DNA of 64,000 nucleotides from SHLQ01 sp964610745 (GCA_964610745.1 CAZSYL010000005.1:39137-103136), one strand, 5' to 3'. Positions 45,660 through 55,550 are shown, counted from the first letter of the stretch. Numbers and translations: made by a program. The notes: generated by a model from the sequence alone, not told the origin.

Positions 45660-45840
45660 TTTCCGTAATTTCACCTCGAGTGGCCCGTTCACCACTCTGT
45701 GTCGAAATAATGGACCACTTCACCCCTCTTTGAGGCCATAGCTCGTTTGCACCGCGACATTTGGCCTATTAGAAACGTCCTATGGCCGAGGTGGGGCTGT
45801 CATTTCCTTGACAGGTACTGGGCTACACACAGGAGGAGAT
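45660..45840 (+). promoter_or_regulatory. Intergenic leader with strong ribosome-binding site
   Basis: This 181-bp region is AT-richer than its surroundings at first. It contains a short inverted repeat CTGTCA (45797-45802) / TGACAG (45809-45814). AGGAGG at 45831-45836 is an almost ideal Shine-Dalgarno and fixes the next start at ATG 45841. It probably holds the promoter of the OmpA-2/coiled-coil pair. Confidence 0.5.
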
Positions 45841-47427
45841 ATGGCGAACACGCGACCACGTAATTCTGGTCGACTCGGTTCGGACACCCTCGAACGAGCG
45901 GACGACATTGAGGTCTTCGAGACCGCCAAATGGTCGCGAAAAGCGCTCTTACGAGGCGATGGCAGGGGAAACGAACCCTGGGGCAAGACGAACTGGGCGA
46001 AATGGTGGTGGGCAGCCCCGCTCCTATTCCTGATCGCAGCGATCCTCGGTCTTCTGTGGGGTATCAACCACATCGAGGGCGTCATTGAGTCTGCGGCACC
46101 CGAGATACTCGAGGACGCCGGAATCGATCCGACGGGCCTTGAATTCGACGCTAGCTATCGAGACGTCGATGTCACTGGAACACTTCCCGCTGGCGTCACT
46201 GCTGCGCAGGTGGAAGAAGCCCTTGAATCCGACGACTCGCGGTCCTTCGACGTTCGAAGCGCTTCGATCGCGGCGACCGCCGCCGCTGCGGTTGCCGCAA
46301 CCGGCGAGATCGACGTCGATGCAACGTCAGATGGTGAGACGATCACCCTCGTTGGCACGGTCCCTTCTCAGGAAAACGCCGACGAGATTGTCGCCGCTGC
46401 AGAAGCCACCGGTCTCGACGTCAACGACATGCTGACCGTATCTGGTCTCGACGCGAGCGCAGCTGACCCAAGTGGACAGATTTCGAGCTTCGGCGCTGTC
46501 GTTGGCTCACTTACTGCGGGAAGCTTCATCTCGGCGAATCTGGCAATTGGTGACGATGGCCCGGTGACCGGCGACATCGTTGCCATCGACCAGGCAACCG
46601 CCGACGGGCTTGCCGGAACCGTCGGTTCTGATGTGGGCGTGACCGCTCCCGCTGAGCTCGGTGCGCTCGATGTCGAAGCCAACTTCGATGGCGAACGAAT
46701 CGTCCTCGACGGCACAGTCCTAACCGACGAGCATTCTGCGAACCTCGAACAGGCCGCAGCTGATGTGGTTGGCGCCGAGAATGTCGTCAACAACCTCGTC
46801 GTCTCCGGACTGGACGAAGCCGTTGCTGGCGCCGACGGTCGGGTCGATGCACTCGCTGCGTCACTCGGGACCTTTACTGGACTCGTGAGTGCTGATGCGG
46901 TCATGAACGACACCGATCTCACCGTCAACGGCGAAGCGCTGGACGATGTATCTCAAGGGGTTGCTGCCGATGCAGTGGCCGCAAGTGAAGCTGCCGGGTT
47001 GCGTCCCGGTGGTGAGATCTCCCTTCCAGACGCACCAGCGCTTGCTGAACAGATCGATCTGCTTCAGGCAGAACTCGACAGTCTTCAGGCAGAGATCCGC
47101 GAAAATGTCGTCTTCGATACCAATCTGAACGTGCTCACGCCGACCGCCAGGGCCACCCTGGATAAGGTCGTGGCCGCGATGAACCGGTATCCGCTCCCCG
47201 TGGTCGAGGTCGGAGGACACACCGACGATCGAGGCTCCGATGAGCTCAACAATGCGCTATCCCAGGCACGTGCTGATGCCGTTGCCGCCTACGTCGCCGA
47301 AAACGTAGACCCCGGGCGACTCCAAGCCAATGGCTTCGGAGAGTCCCAACCGATTGCTGACAACGCCACACCTGAGGGCCAGCAGCAAAACCGTCGAGTC
47401 GAATTCATTGCGAAAGAGAGTTTCTAA
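45841..47427 (+). CDS. Multi-BON OmpA family membrane protein, copy 2
   Basis: ATG 45841 is fixed by AGGAGG four bases upstream. The 528-residue product has a ~55-residue cytoplasmic N-terminus, one membrane helix (WWWAAPLLFLIAAILGLLWGI), then about 330 residues of repeated BON-type units (SDGETITLVGTVPSQENADEIVAAAEA and FDGERIVLDGTVLTDEHSANLEQAA are the clearest). A short coiled coil (LAEQIDLLQAELDSLQAEI) leads to a C-terminal OmpA domain (IRENVVFDTNLNVLTPTA, VEVGGHTDDRGSDELN, NRRVEFIAKE). It probably spans the wall and binds peptidoglycan. The next gene starts 2 bp after the stop, so they form one operon. Confidence 0.87.
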   Translation: MANTRPRNSGRLGSDTLERADDIEVFETAKWSRKALLRGDGRGNEPWGKTNWAKWWWAAPLLFLIAAILGLLWGINHIEGVIESAAPEILEDAGIDPTGLEFDASYRDVDVTGTLPAGVTAAQVEEALESDDSRSFDVRSASIAATAAAAVAATGEIDVDATSDGETITLVGTVPSQENADEIVAAAEATGLDVNDMLTVSGLDASAADPSGQISSFGAVVGSLTAGSFISANLAIGDDGPVTGDIVAIDQATADGLAGTVGSDVGVTAPAELGALDVEANFDGERIVLDGTVLTDEHSANLEQAAADVVGAENVVNNLVVSGLDEAVAGADGRVDALAASLGTFTGLVSADAVMNDTDLTVNGEALDDVSQGVAADAVAASEAAGLRPGGEISLPDAPALAEQIDLLQAELDSLQAEIRENVVFDTNLNVLTPTARATLDKVVAAMNRYPLPVVEVGGHTDDRGSDELNNALSQARADAVAAYVAENVDPGRLQANGFGESQPIADNATPEGQQQNRRVEFIAKESF

Positions 47428-47429
47428 TC

Positions 47430-50125
47430 ATGCTATTTGCACTTTGGGAAATATTCATCCCCCTGCTCATCACGTTCTTCCTCGGCCTCATCATTGGCTA
47501 CTTCGTCTGGCGCTGGCGGCGGCGCTACGTGACGTCGGCAGAATGGAACAAGCTGTCCAGCACAGCAAACGACGCCGGCACCAAGGTCGCCTCGCTCGAG
47601 GCTGCCAACTCCGAGCTGTCGAACGAACACAAGTCGCTCACCACGAAGGTGTCGGCGCTGACCGGCCAGTACGAAGCCACTCGCACCGAGCTTGGTGCAG
47701 CGACTCGTTCGACCGAAACGCTCAGCGCCGACCTTGAATCACGGGATACAGAGCTCGCTTCGCTCCGAGGTGAGCTGTCGAACCGTGAAGGAGTGATCTC
47801 GAACCTTGAGTCCGACCTCGGCAAGGCCAACACCACCATCTCCGGGTACAAGAACCTCGACACCGAGGTCGCTGGTCTTCGCGGCGACCTCGAGGGCTCC
47901 GGCAAACGAGTTGCCGACTTGGAAGGCCAGCTCAAGAAAGCAAAGGCCGATGCTGGCTCGATCCAGGGAGACCTGAAGGATGCCAATGCGCGGGCGAGTC
48001 AAGCTGATGCCGAGGCCCAGCGTCTGCGTGCTGAACTCGAAGCTGCGAACGGAGAGCTATCGGGGCGCGAAGGCCGCATTGGTGAGCTTGAGGCCGCCGC
48101 TGCGGGTGCCGCTGCAGGTGCAGCAGCAACCGCTGCAGCACTCAAGGACAACGAGAAGTCGAACTCGGACCTGACCAAGCAGCTCGAGGCTGCACGCGCC
48201 GAAGTCGACTCGGGACAGGCACGTATTGCTGATCTGGACACCGCGTTGAGTGGATCACAGAGCGACCTCGACGGGGCACACGCTCGTGTTGGCGAGCTCG
48301 AGGCGCAACTCAACGCTGCTCAGGCTGAACTTACCAATGCCACTGGACAGCTTGACTCGGCTCAGACCCAGATCGCTGGGCTCGCCCAGTTCGAGACCGA
48401 GGCGCAGGATAAGGGTGGTCAGCTCGATGCAGCGAACAGTCGTATCGGCGAACTCGAAGGCCAACTCGGCGAGCTCGACTCGCTTCGCTCGCAGCTCGAG
48501 CTATCGAACAGTCAGGTGAGCAGTTCCACCGACCGGATCTCTGAGCTGGATGCTCAGCTCGAAGAGATGCAAGGCTTGCGCGATCAGCTCGCCACGGCGA
48601 ATGGTCGAGTCGATGGTGCCAACGGTCGGATTACCGAGCTCGAAACCCAGCTCGGCGAACTGGACGTGTTGCGCACTGAGCTTGACGGTGCGAATGGCCG
48701 TGTCGGTGAGCTCGAAGGCCAACTCGGCGAAATCGACTCGCTACGAGACCAGCTCAACGGCGCCAACGGACGCATCGGCGAGCTCGAAGGCCAACTCGCA
48801 GAGCTACAAGCACTACGAGATCAACTNNNNNNNNNNNNNNNNNNNNNNNNNNNNNNNNNNNNNNNNNNNNNNNNNNNNNNNNNNNNNNNNNNNNNNNNNN
48901 NNNNNNNNNNNNNNNNNNNNNNNNNNGCATCGGCGAGCTCGAAGGCCAACTCGCAGAGCTACAAGCACTACGAGATCAACTCAACGGCGCCAACGGACGC
49001 ATCGGCGAGCTCGAAGGCCAACTCGCAGAGCTACAAGCACTACGAGATCAACTGGACGGTGCGAACGGCCGCATCGGCGAGCTCGAAGGCCAACTCGGCG
49101 AAATCGACTCGCTACGAGACCAGCTCAACGGCGCCAACAACCGTGTCGGCGAACTCGAAGGCCAACTCGGCGAACTCGACTCGCTACGAGACCAGCTCAA
49201 CGGTGCCAACAACCGAGTCGGCGAACTCGAAGCGATGCTCGCCGAGATGGGTCAGCTCCGGGTTGACCTGACCGAGCGGGACCGTCGCATCGAAGCGCTC
49301 GAGCTGAGTGTCGAACAAGCCGGTGCCGCACAGTCTGATCTCGACGAACTCCGGGCACAGTTGGCCGAGGCCAATCAGCGTCACGTTGCTTACGAGACCA
49401 CGATCGACGGCAAGGAAACAACCATTATCGATCTTCGTTCGCAGCTCGAAGCAAAGGAAGCCGAGGCAGCAGCGTTGCCCGAGCCACTTCGCCGAGTGGC
49501 CTCGTTCCACGCTGGTAGCTGGAAGAGAGGCACCACAAAGCTCGGAACGTCTGGAGCTGACCACAGCGATGACCTCAAGGTGGTTAGCGGAATCGGCCCT
49601 CAGATGGAGAAGCTTCTCAATAGCTTCGACATCATCTCGTGGGAGCAGCTGGCAGCTCTGACCGACGAGGAAGTCACTGTCGTCGATGCGGCGCTCGAAG
49701 ACTTCCCAGGCCGCATCACCCGAGATGAATGGGTGGAGCAGGCTCAAGCGATCATGGAAGCCGGCCACAAGCCGATTGCACGTGAACCGAAGCCACGACC
49801 GAAGAAGACACCGGCCTGGCAGAAGGGCACGACCAAGCTCGGCACCGCCGGCGCGGGGCACAGTGATGATCTCAAGGTCATCAACGGCATTGGTCCAAAG
49901 ATGGAGAAGCTGCTCAACGGCTTCGGCATCACCGCATGGGAGCAGCTCGCTGCACTCAGCAAGGATGAGGTGGAGCGTGTAGACGCTGCGCTTCAGGAAT
50001 TCCCGGGCCGAATTGAGCGTGACGAATGGGTAGCGCAGGCTGGAGAGCTCGTGAGCGAGTTCCCGGATCATGCCGAGCGGCCGAACAGCAAGAACCACCT
50101 GCACCGCTCGAAGGCGCCTGCATAG
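47430..50125 (+). CDS. Membrane-anchored long coiled-coil protein with two C-terminal helix-hairpin-helix domains; interrupted by assembly gap
   Basis: The N-terminus is a membrane helix (IFIPLLITFFLGLIIGYFVWRWRRR). Several hundred residues of coiled coil follow, ending in 24-residue repeats with core GRIGELEGQL. The frame is lost across the N run (48827-48926) but resumes in the frame that ends at 50125, so the two halves are one gene. The C-terminal part has two copies of GTTKLGTxGAxHSDDLKV followed by GIGPxMEKLLNxF, WEQLAAL and DAAL..FPGRI.RDEWV. This is the HhH (COG3743/DUF4332-like) module predicted to bind DNA or nucleic acid ends. The gene is translationally coupled to the OmpA gene upstream. 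It could link the envelope with the nucleoid. Confidence 0.82.
48628..49250 (+). repeat. 72-bp tandem repeats in the coiled-coil gene
   Basis: Units start at 48628, 48700 and 48772 before the gap and at 48927, 48999, 49071, 49143 and 49215 after it. Each encodes 24 residues around G-R-I-G-E-L-E-G-Q-L with variable A/E/D/S-rich remainder. The units flanking the gap are nearly identical in DNA, while outer units have diverged. A 24-residue period is unusual for a pure heptad coiled coil. Confidence 0.85.
48827..48926. other. Assembly gap (100 N)
   Basis: A run of exactly 100 N, the conventional placeholder for a gap of unknown size. It sits inside the near-identical 72-bp repeats, where short-read assembly would collapse. 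Both the reading frame and the repeat register are restored only if the true length is 17 + 72n bases. Confidence 0.95.
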
Positions 50126-50206
50126 TCCACCAGCTGGACAACATCAGGTGCCATAACCGGGAGGCTCGGTCAGTCGACCAAACCACTTCGGCGGTACATT
50201 GAAGAT

Positions 50207-51595
50207 ATGAGACGAAGCCCGCGATTAGCCCTCGCGGGCTTCGCTTGTTTTCTGCTGCTCGGTGCCTGCACCGGTGGCGTGGACCAGGATGCGATCGCGG
50301 ACGATCCCGTGCCCGACAACTCCGAGTCTGACAACTCGCCGTCTGAAGACGCAGAATCTGACGGCGCAGGATCCACCACCGAACCCCCTGACCCACCCGA
50401 GGCAAACAGTGACGGTGGTGCCGACACCGACGGTAGCGATACAGAACCGGTCGAGCTGAGTACGCTTGCCGACCTGGCCGGCCAGATCCTGCTGCGCGAT
50501 GGCGATGGCCAGATCGCAATCGCACAACCCGACGCATCGGCCACCGTTGTCTTGAGTGCGCCTGGTGCCGACCACACCCAACCAACATGGTCGGGTTCGG
50601 GCGATTTAGTTGCATGGAGCAGCTTCAGCGCTGGGGGTTCGACGCTATCGGTCTCAGACCGCGATGGCTCTGCCGTGTCGGAGCGCAGCGTTCGAAGCCC
50701 GGCGTTCTATCTGTCATGGTCCCCAAACGACAGCTGGATCGGGGGCCTTCGTCCGGGGCCTGAGGGGATGGAGATGTTCATCGCGGACGGCGCAAACACC
50801 GAAGACCGATCGATCAGTTCGGCTGCCCCCTTCTACTTCGAGTGGGCTGGCAACGATGACATCGTCGCTGCGCTCGCGAACCAGTTGCTCGTCGATATCG
50901 CGGCAGACAACACTGTCGATCCGCTCCGTCGTCCACTCGAACTCCCGCTCGGCATCTTCCAGGCTCCCGCCGTACTTCCTAATGGTCAGGTCGTCGCCGC
51001 TCTCAGGGAGAACGGGTTGAACACATTGGTGCGCCTCTCCGGTGCTCAAGCAGAAACGATTGCCACCGCCAACGGACCGTTCTTTATCGCGGCCTCGCCC
51101 GATGGAACCAAGGTTGCTGTCTTGACGGCCCCGTCGGTCGGCGGAGCACAACAAGAGCCGGAAATTACCGAGATCGCCTTTCAATTCGACGAGCCAGTCG
51201 AGTTGGGGGATGGCAGCGTGACGATCATCGACCTTGAAACGGGCGACGTTACCGAGCAGGCCGAAGAGCAGGTCGTCGCGATCAGTTGGAGTCCGGACAG
51301 CTCGACACTGGCGCTGCTGCGCTTTGACGACAACCAACTCCGTTGGAGCTTCGCAACCGATTCGGAAACGATCGAGGGTGCTGCGTTCGCACCGAGCCCA
51401 CGCTTTACGCAGCGCTATCTACCGTTCTTCGACCAGTACAACCTCTCATCGACCGCTTGGTCCCCGGATAGCGAAGCGATCGTCTTTGCCGGTGAGGTCG
51501 CTGGCGATTCGGGTGTCTTTGTCGACTTGGTCTTCGACGATGCCGGCCCCGCCCGAGTCTCCGAAGGCGACATCGCGTTCTGGTCCCCCAACTAA
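50207..51595 (+). CDS. Lipoprotein with WD40/TolB-like beta-propeller
   Basis: The signal peptide MRRSPRLALAGFACFLLLGACTGG has lipobox LGAC (Cys21). An acidic Ser/Asp-rich linker (residues ~25-85) follows, then a propeller of repeated PD40-like blades: QPTWSGSGDLVAWSS, FYLSWSPNDSWIGGL, FFIAASPDGTKVAVL, AISWSPDSSTLALL and TAWSPDSEAIVFAGE. Such extracytoplasmic propellers bind proteins or ligands; no enzymatic site is visible. It is 81 bp after the coiled-coil gene on the same strand and may belong to the same envelope cluster. Confidence 0.78.
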   Translation: MRRSPRLALAGFACFLLLGACTGGVDQDAIADDPVPDNSESDNSPSEDAESDGAGSTTEPPDPPEANSDGGADTDGSDTEPVELSTLADLAGQILLRDGDGQIAIAQPDASATVVLSAPGADHTQPTWSGSGDLVAWSSFSAGGSTLSVSDRDGSAVSERSVRSPAFYLSWSPNDSWIGGLRPGPEGMEMFIADGANTEDRSISSAAPFYFEWAGNDDIVAALANQLLVDIAADNTVDPLRRPLELPLGIFQAPAVLPNGQVVAALRENGLNTLVRLSGAQAETIATANGPFFIAASPDGTKVAVLTAPSVGGAQQEPEITEIAFQFDEPVELGDGSVTIIDLETGDVTEQAEEQVVAISWSPDSSTLALLRFDDNQLRWSFATDSETIEGAAFAPSPRFTQRYLPFFDQYNLSSTAWSPDSEAIVFAGEVAGDSGVFVDLVFDDAGPARVSEGDIAFWSPN

Positions 51596-51610
51596 TCCCC
51601 CACTTCCCCA

Positions 51611-51653
51611 AATTTGTAGCTCCAAGCGTTATGCGCGCTCATTCCTACAAATT
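51611..51653. terminator. Probable bidirectional transcription terminator
   Basis: AATTTGTAG (51611-51619) and CTACAAATT (51645-51653) are perfect 9-bp complements, with a smaller AGCG/CGCT stem inside the loop. The element lies between the convergent 3' ends of the propeller lipoprotein and the amidase genes, where a shared terminator is expected. Confidence 0.6.
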
Positions 51654-51656
51654 CGC

Positions 51657-52925
51657 TTACAAGGAAGGGTCCGTGCAGTTGGAGAAGCCACCTGTAGCGC
51701 TCGATGAGTCATCGACGAAGTCGTCGAGGAAGCCAGTGCCCTGGTCGTTGGTGGTACTCCACCGGATGAGCCCGTCTGCGATTGCCTTCGCGTGAGACCA
51801 CTGCACGTCGTTGTCGACATAGAGCTCCGCCTCGGTCGGGTTGCTGAGGTATCCAACCTCGGTGATGACCGAAGGAACACCAGGGGTAAAGCGATGAATG
51901 CCGTAGAGGTCAGCCCCATCACTGCGCAGGCGGGTGCCAACACCGTTGCGCCAGCCACCAACCCAGTCTGCTTCAAAGGCCGACATGTGGTCGATCATCT
52001 CTTCGAACAGCAACCCTCCGAGACGTCGAGCTTCAGGGCTACCCCCGTCGACGTACAGCTCGGATCCAGGAGTGGACTGTCGTCTGGTCGCTCCACCGTT
52101 GTGATGGATCGATACGAACGCATCGGGGTTGAGAGCGTTCGCAATATCTGCCCGTGAGGCGAGGGGTAGTCGAATATCGGTCGTGCGGGTGAGCAACACC
52201 GTGTAGCCCGCTTCTTCGAGATACCACTCGACGATCTCGGCGATTCGAAGATTCAGTTCCTTCTCGATTGCGCCGTTGGGACCGACCGCTCCGGGTTCGG
52301 AGCCTCCGTGGCCCGGATCGATGACAAAGTCGACGGTCCCTACTCGCTGGCCGTCAAAGAGGGTGACCTCGTTGCCGCATGGGGTCGCGGCTCGCCATCC
52401 GCCATCGGCTCCGGGACCAATAACCGGGAGGACCACTCCCCGCGGACTGATGATCACGCCACCATCGCCACTGAATTCGACCGGAGCCTCTGTTGGCGGA
52501 GCAGCCTCCTCTGGTGGGGCCTCGGTCTCTGGTGGTGCTTCGGTAGTCGTCGTCGTTGTGCTGCTGGTGGTGGTCGTGGTGCTCGTCGTCGTGGTCGTCT
52601 CAGCAATAACCAACTCATCTCGATCGGCATTGAGCTCGTCAGCCAACCCCTCGGGGATCTGTACTTCGGCAAGCACTTCGGCGAGGAGACGTTCTGCCTC
52701 GGTCGAGCTCGGCGATTGTGCCTGTCGAGCGGGGCCAACTGCAGTGGTCGTGGTCGACTCGGTTGCGACCTCGCTGCCTGTAACCGCCAGACGATCGCCA
52801 GTGGTTTGAGCAACCAACGTCGTCTCCGGTTCGCCAATAGGCGGAAGGGCGAGCAGAGCAGCGATAAAGAGCAGTGTGCCAATCGCGGCAGTGAAGATGT
52901 AACGCACGGAACCTCCGCACCTCAT
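51657..52925 (-). CDS. N-acetylmuramoyl-L-alanine amidase (Amidase_3)
   Basis: The start is placed at ATG 52925; a GTG at 52907 with GGAGG just upstream is equally possible. An N-terminal membrane/signal helix (YIFTAAIGTLLFIAALLALPP) and a Thr-rich linker (residues ~100-140) precede the zinc amidase domain. DFVIDPGHGGSEPGAVG gives the first His, EKELNLRIAE the Glu, VSIHHNGG the second His and SVITEVGYLSNPTE the catalytic Glu. It cleaves the bond between muramic acid and the stem peptide, usually in cell separation or wall turnover. The final ~20 residues (DSSSATGGFSNCTDPSL) are unusual. Confidence 0.9.
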   Translation of the reverse strand: MRCGGSVRYIFTAAIGTLLFIAALLALPPIGEPETTLVAQTTGDRLAVTGSEVATESTTTTAVGPARQAQSPSSTEAERLLAEVLAEVQIPEGLADELNADRDELVIAETTTTTSTTTTTSSTTTTTTEAPPETEAPPEEAAPPTEAPVEFSGDGGVIISPRGVVLPVIGPGADGGWRAATPCGNEVTLFDGQRVGTVDFVIDPGHGGSEPGAVGPNGAIEKELNLRIAEIVEWYLEEAGYTVLLTRTTDIRLPLASRADIANALNPDAFVSIHHNGGATRRQSTPGSELYVDGGSPEARRLGGLLFEEMIDHMSAFEADWVGGWRNGVGTRLRSDGADLYGIHRFTPGVPSVITEVGYLSNPTEAELYVDNDVQWSHAKAIADGLIRWSTTNDQGTGFLDDFVDDSSSATGGFSNCTDPSL

Positions 52926-53049
52926 CGAGGTGCCGACAGCGCCGGGGCAGGGTGACCCGGCAGAAAACACATAAGTGCCCCCGCTCCGCGTCCTTCAGTG
53001 TAGAGGAGGCCCGATCGCCCCGTGTTGGACCAAGCCCGTTGATTCGGTA

Positions 53050-54072
53050 CTAACCCTGTTCGCCGCGGCCGCGAGTCGAGTCCCATGCCGATCCCGAGTT
53101 GTCCCGGGAGAATGGTTCCTTCGGCGGCGTGCGCCCGGACAACTCAGCGTCGATGACATCGAGCTTCCAACGCGCCTTGGAGATATCGATGCGCAGGTCG
53201 GCAATCTCATGGCCTGTATCTGCTCCCTCGGCCTTTTCCAGCACCTCTCGATAGGTCGTCGATGCGTCGACGAATCGTTCTTTCAGCGCGGAATCGTCGG
53301 CGAGAGTAACCCGAGGATCGAGGTCGAGGATCAGATCGCTCATCGCCTGTAGCTCAGCTTTGGTGCTGTCGCGAGCAGTTGCAGTGGTGACGGCCCGACG
53401 CGTCTGTTTGTTGCGAGATGAAATCACTGACGCAACAGCGAGCGCTGCGGCCACGATGGCGAGAATGATGACGATGCGCATACCGGCAAAGATACCGCTT
53501 TCGGGAGCGAGGTCGCTTGTGCTGGCAGCATCAAGTCCTGAAGTGGCATCAGGGATAGCAGCGAGATTGTCGCCGAGGGCAATGAGTTCGGTGGCCGCCG
53601 CATCAAAGGATGCGGGCGGGTCGGAGCGATCAAAGCCGGCAAGGACCTGTCCGAGGTTGAAGAAGGGGAAGGTATTGCTCGCCCCACCAACCTGATCACC
53701 GGTCACGAGCAGGAAGGTGGACGGACCGTTGGATCCTGCAAGGAGATCGAGGGTCGCTTGTGAGAGCAACCCAGCAGGATTCTGCGTCGCGTCGCCGGTC
53801 ACCTCGAAAGATCGATCCGTGAAGGCAAAGCCGAACTCGTCACCGAACTCGCGAACGAGTTCGTCCATATCGGCAGCAGATAACGAACCAGACTCATCCC
53901 ACCAACCGTTCTGAAGAATGCTCTCGGCCATCACCGCCTGGAGCGAACGAGTGGACTCATCCTGCGCAGAAGCCGCGGGAGCGCTGAGCACGGAGGCAGC
54001 GAACAGCAACGACGCGAGGACGGTACCGACCACTCCGACGATCAGGGTTCGACGCTGCGCAGGTGCGCTCAC
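53050..54072 (-). CDS. Secreted/membrane protein with TPM-like domain and cytoplasmic helical tail
   Basis: A signal peptide (residues ~1-36, ending around SAPAASAQ) is followed by an extracytoplasmic domain (~37-190). Its pattern (LREFGDEFGFAFTDRSF-like helix-strand, ATLDLLAGSNGPSTFLLVTGDQV) recalls TPM/phosphatase-like secreted domains, but the match is weak. One membrane helix (MRIVIILAIVAAALAVASVI) separates it from a charged helical cytoplasmic tail of ~110 residues. Its start overlaps the stop of the AAA ATPase gene by 4 bp, so the tail may be a partner of that ATPase. Confidence 0.6.
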   Translation of the reverse strand: MSAPAQRRTLIVGVVGTVLASLLFAASVLSAPAASAQDESTRSLQAVMAESILQNGWWDESGSLSAADMDELVREFGDEFGFAFTDRSFEVTGDATQNPAGLLSQATLDLLAGSNGPSTFLLVTGDQVGGASNTFPFFNLGQVLAGFDRSDPPASFDAAATELIALGDNLAAIPDATSGLDAASTSDLAPESGIFAGMRIVIILAIVAAALAVASVISSRNKQTRRAVTTATARDSTKAELQAMSDLILDLDPRVTLADDSALKERFVDASTTYREVLEKAEGADTGHEIADLRIDISKARWKLDVIDAELSGRTPPKEPFSRDNSGSAWDSTRGRGEQG

Positions 54073-55550
54073 GCAGGTTCCTCAGCAGTCTCAGCCGCCG
54101 TAGGAGACCCTGAGTCAGATATCGCGTCGCTGCCCTCATCGCTCCCGGCTTCGTCGATGAGTTCGATTCCTTCGATGTCGACGTTGGTGAGCGTCATCAG
54201 CTGATCGTTCGAGGGATCTTCGATATCGACCATGCGCACAGCGTGACGCGAGACTGCAGCCTCAAAGAGGTTTCGCGCAGTTCGGCCGTTGCCGAAGCCC
54301 TGACCGCGGTCCTGTTTAGCGAAGAAATCGAGGACAGCCGCTTCACCCGTATCGTCGAGATGGTATTCCTTGCTGCCTGAAATCAAGCTGAAGATCGCCA
54401 AGAGTTCTTCGTCGTTGTAGTCGTCGAAGCGAATAGTCCGGGGAAAGCGAGACTTCATGCCAGGGTTCGCCTCGACGAGGTCGGACATCTCGTCGGGATA
54501 TCCAGCCAGGATGACCACCACACTGTCGCGACGATCTTCGACGAGCTTGACCATGGTATCGATAGCTTCGCGGCCGAAGTCCTTTTCGCCGCCTCGAGTA
54601 AGCGAATACGCCTCATCGACGAGAAGCACACCCTCATCAGCACGGTCAAACAGCTCGTTGACCTTCGTGGCGGTCTGGCCAACAAACCCGGCGACCATCC
54701 CGGACCGATCTGTCTCCACCAGGTGTCCCTTGTCGACAACGCCAAGGCTGCGGTAGATCTGTGAGAGCAACCGGGCCACGGTTGTTTTCCCGGTACCTGG
54801 ATTGCCGACGAAGATGAGGTGTCGACTCGAGTCGGGAATTGGCAGCCCGCGTTCGGCACGCAACTTCTGAACCTTCAGCAATGCCGCGACGAGCTTGACC
54901 TCTTCTTTCACCGATTCCAGTCCGATAAGACCGTCGAGTTCTTCGAGCAGCTCGTCGAGGTCGCGAACCGGCGGAAGTTCTTCCTCTTTCGGCGGCGCAG
55001 CGACCGCTGGCTCCCCACTGGTAGCGACAGACGCACCGGAGTTGACGTTGCCGCTCTTCATTGTTCGCAACATCATCGAACGGAACTGCTCGACACCGCT
55101 GAGCTCGAAGCGACTCGTGTAATCGTCGAGCCCGATCGCGGTGTGGGCCATACGCAACGCTTGCTCGTAGTACACGCTCGAGTACGCCGTCCCGCCTTGT
55201 TGATCGGCAGCGACCATCGAATTGAACAAACCCGAAGGCTGATTGAGCCACGACCGCTTACCCGTAATCAGACCGGCAGCACGAACATCAGACGGTGTGG
55301 TGTCCGGCGGCAACAAGTCTGGGAAGTGCTGTTCGAGGGCGGCGATGAACGCAAGCAACTCAAGGTCGGAATGACTGTCGTCGCAGTCGATAAACGCGGC
55401 AGAGCAGTTGAAGGCGTCGAGTGCCAAGTCCTTTCGGAGTTGCTCGGGTGTGCGTCGAAGAGCACTTTCGGTGACTGGTTCGAGCGTTGCCATCAGCGAG
55501 TCGATGAAGGCCTCAACTGAGTTCGCGAGTCCAAGGTCTGGTTCTGCCAT
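54069..55550 (-). CDS. CbbX/SpoVK/EccA-type AAA+ ATPase
   Basis: This 493-residue protein has an N-terminal helical region (~1-165) of unknown fold and a linker. The AAA+ domain then begins at LIGLESVKEEVKLVAALL. Walker A is VGNPGTGKTT (249-257), Walker B GVLLVDEA (307-314), and the arginine-finger region is GMKSRFPRTI. This subfamily remodels Rubisco (CbbX), acts in sporulation (SpoVK) or in type VII secretion (EccA). No Rubisco or ESX genes are present. Coupling to a membrane protein with a cytoplasmic tail suggests an envelope-linked remodelling role. Confidence 0.87.
   Translation of the reverse strand: MAEPDLGLANSVEAFIDSLMATLEPVTESALRRTPEQLRKDLALDAFNCSAAFIDCDDSHSDLELLAFIAALEQHFPDLLPPDTTPSDVRAAGLITGKRSWLNQPSGLFNSMVAADQQGGTAYSSVYYEQALRMAHTAIGLDDYTSRFELSGVEQFRSMMLRTMKSGNVNSGASVATSGEPAVAAPPKEEELPPVRDLDELLEELDGLIGLESVKEEVKLVAALLKVQKLRAERGLPIPDSSRHLIFVGNPGTGKTTVARLLSQIYRSLGVVDKGHLVETDRSGMVAGFVGQTATKVNELFDRADEGVLLVDEAYSLTRGGEKDFGREAIDTMVKLVEDRRDSVVVILAGYPDEMSDLVEANPGMKSRFPRTIRFDDYNDEELLAIFSLISGSKEYHLDDTGEAAVLDFFAKQDRGQGFGNGRTARNLFEAAVSRHAVRMVDIEDPSNDQLMTLTNVDIEGIELIDEAGSDEGSDAISDSGSPTAAETAEEPA

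Noticed and set aside
47430..49271. Open frame running through the N gap and ending at 49271
   Set aside because: After the gap it is out of register with the repeat frame; the real frame is the one ending at 50125.
53050..55550. Type VII secretion locus based on the EccA-like ATPase
   Set aside because: No WXG100, EccB/C/D/E or mycosin genes are present nearby.
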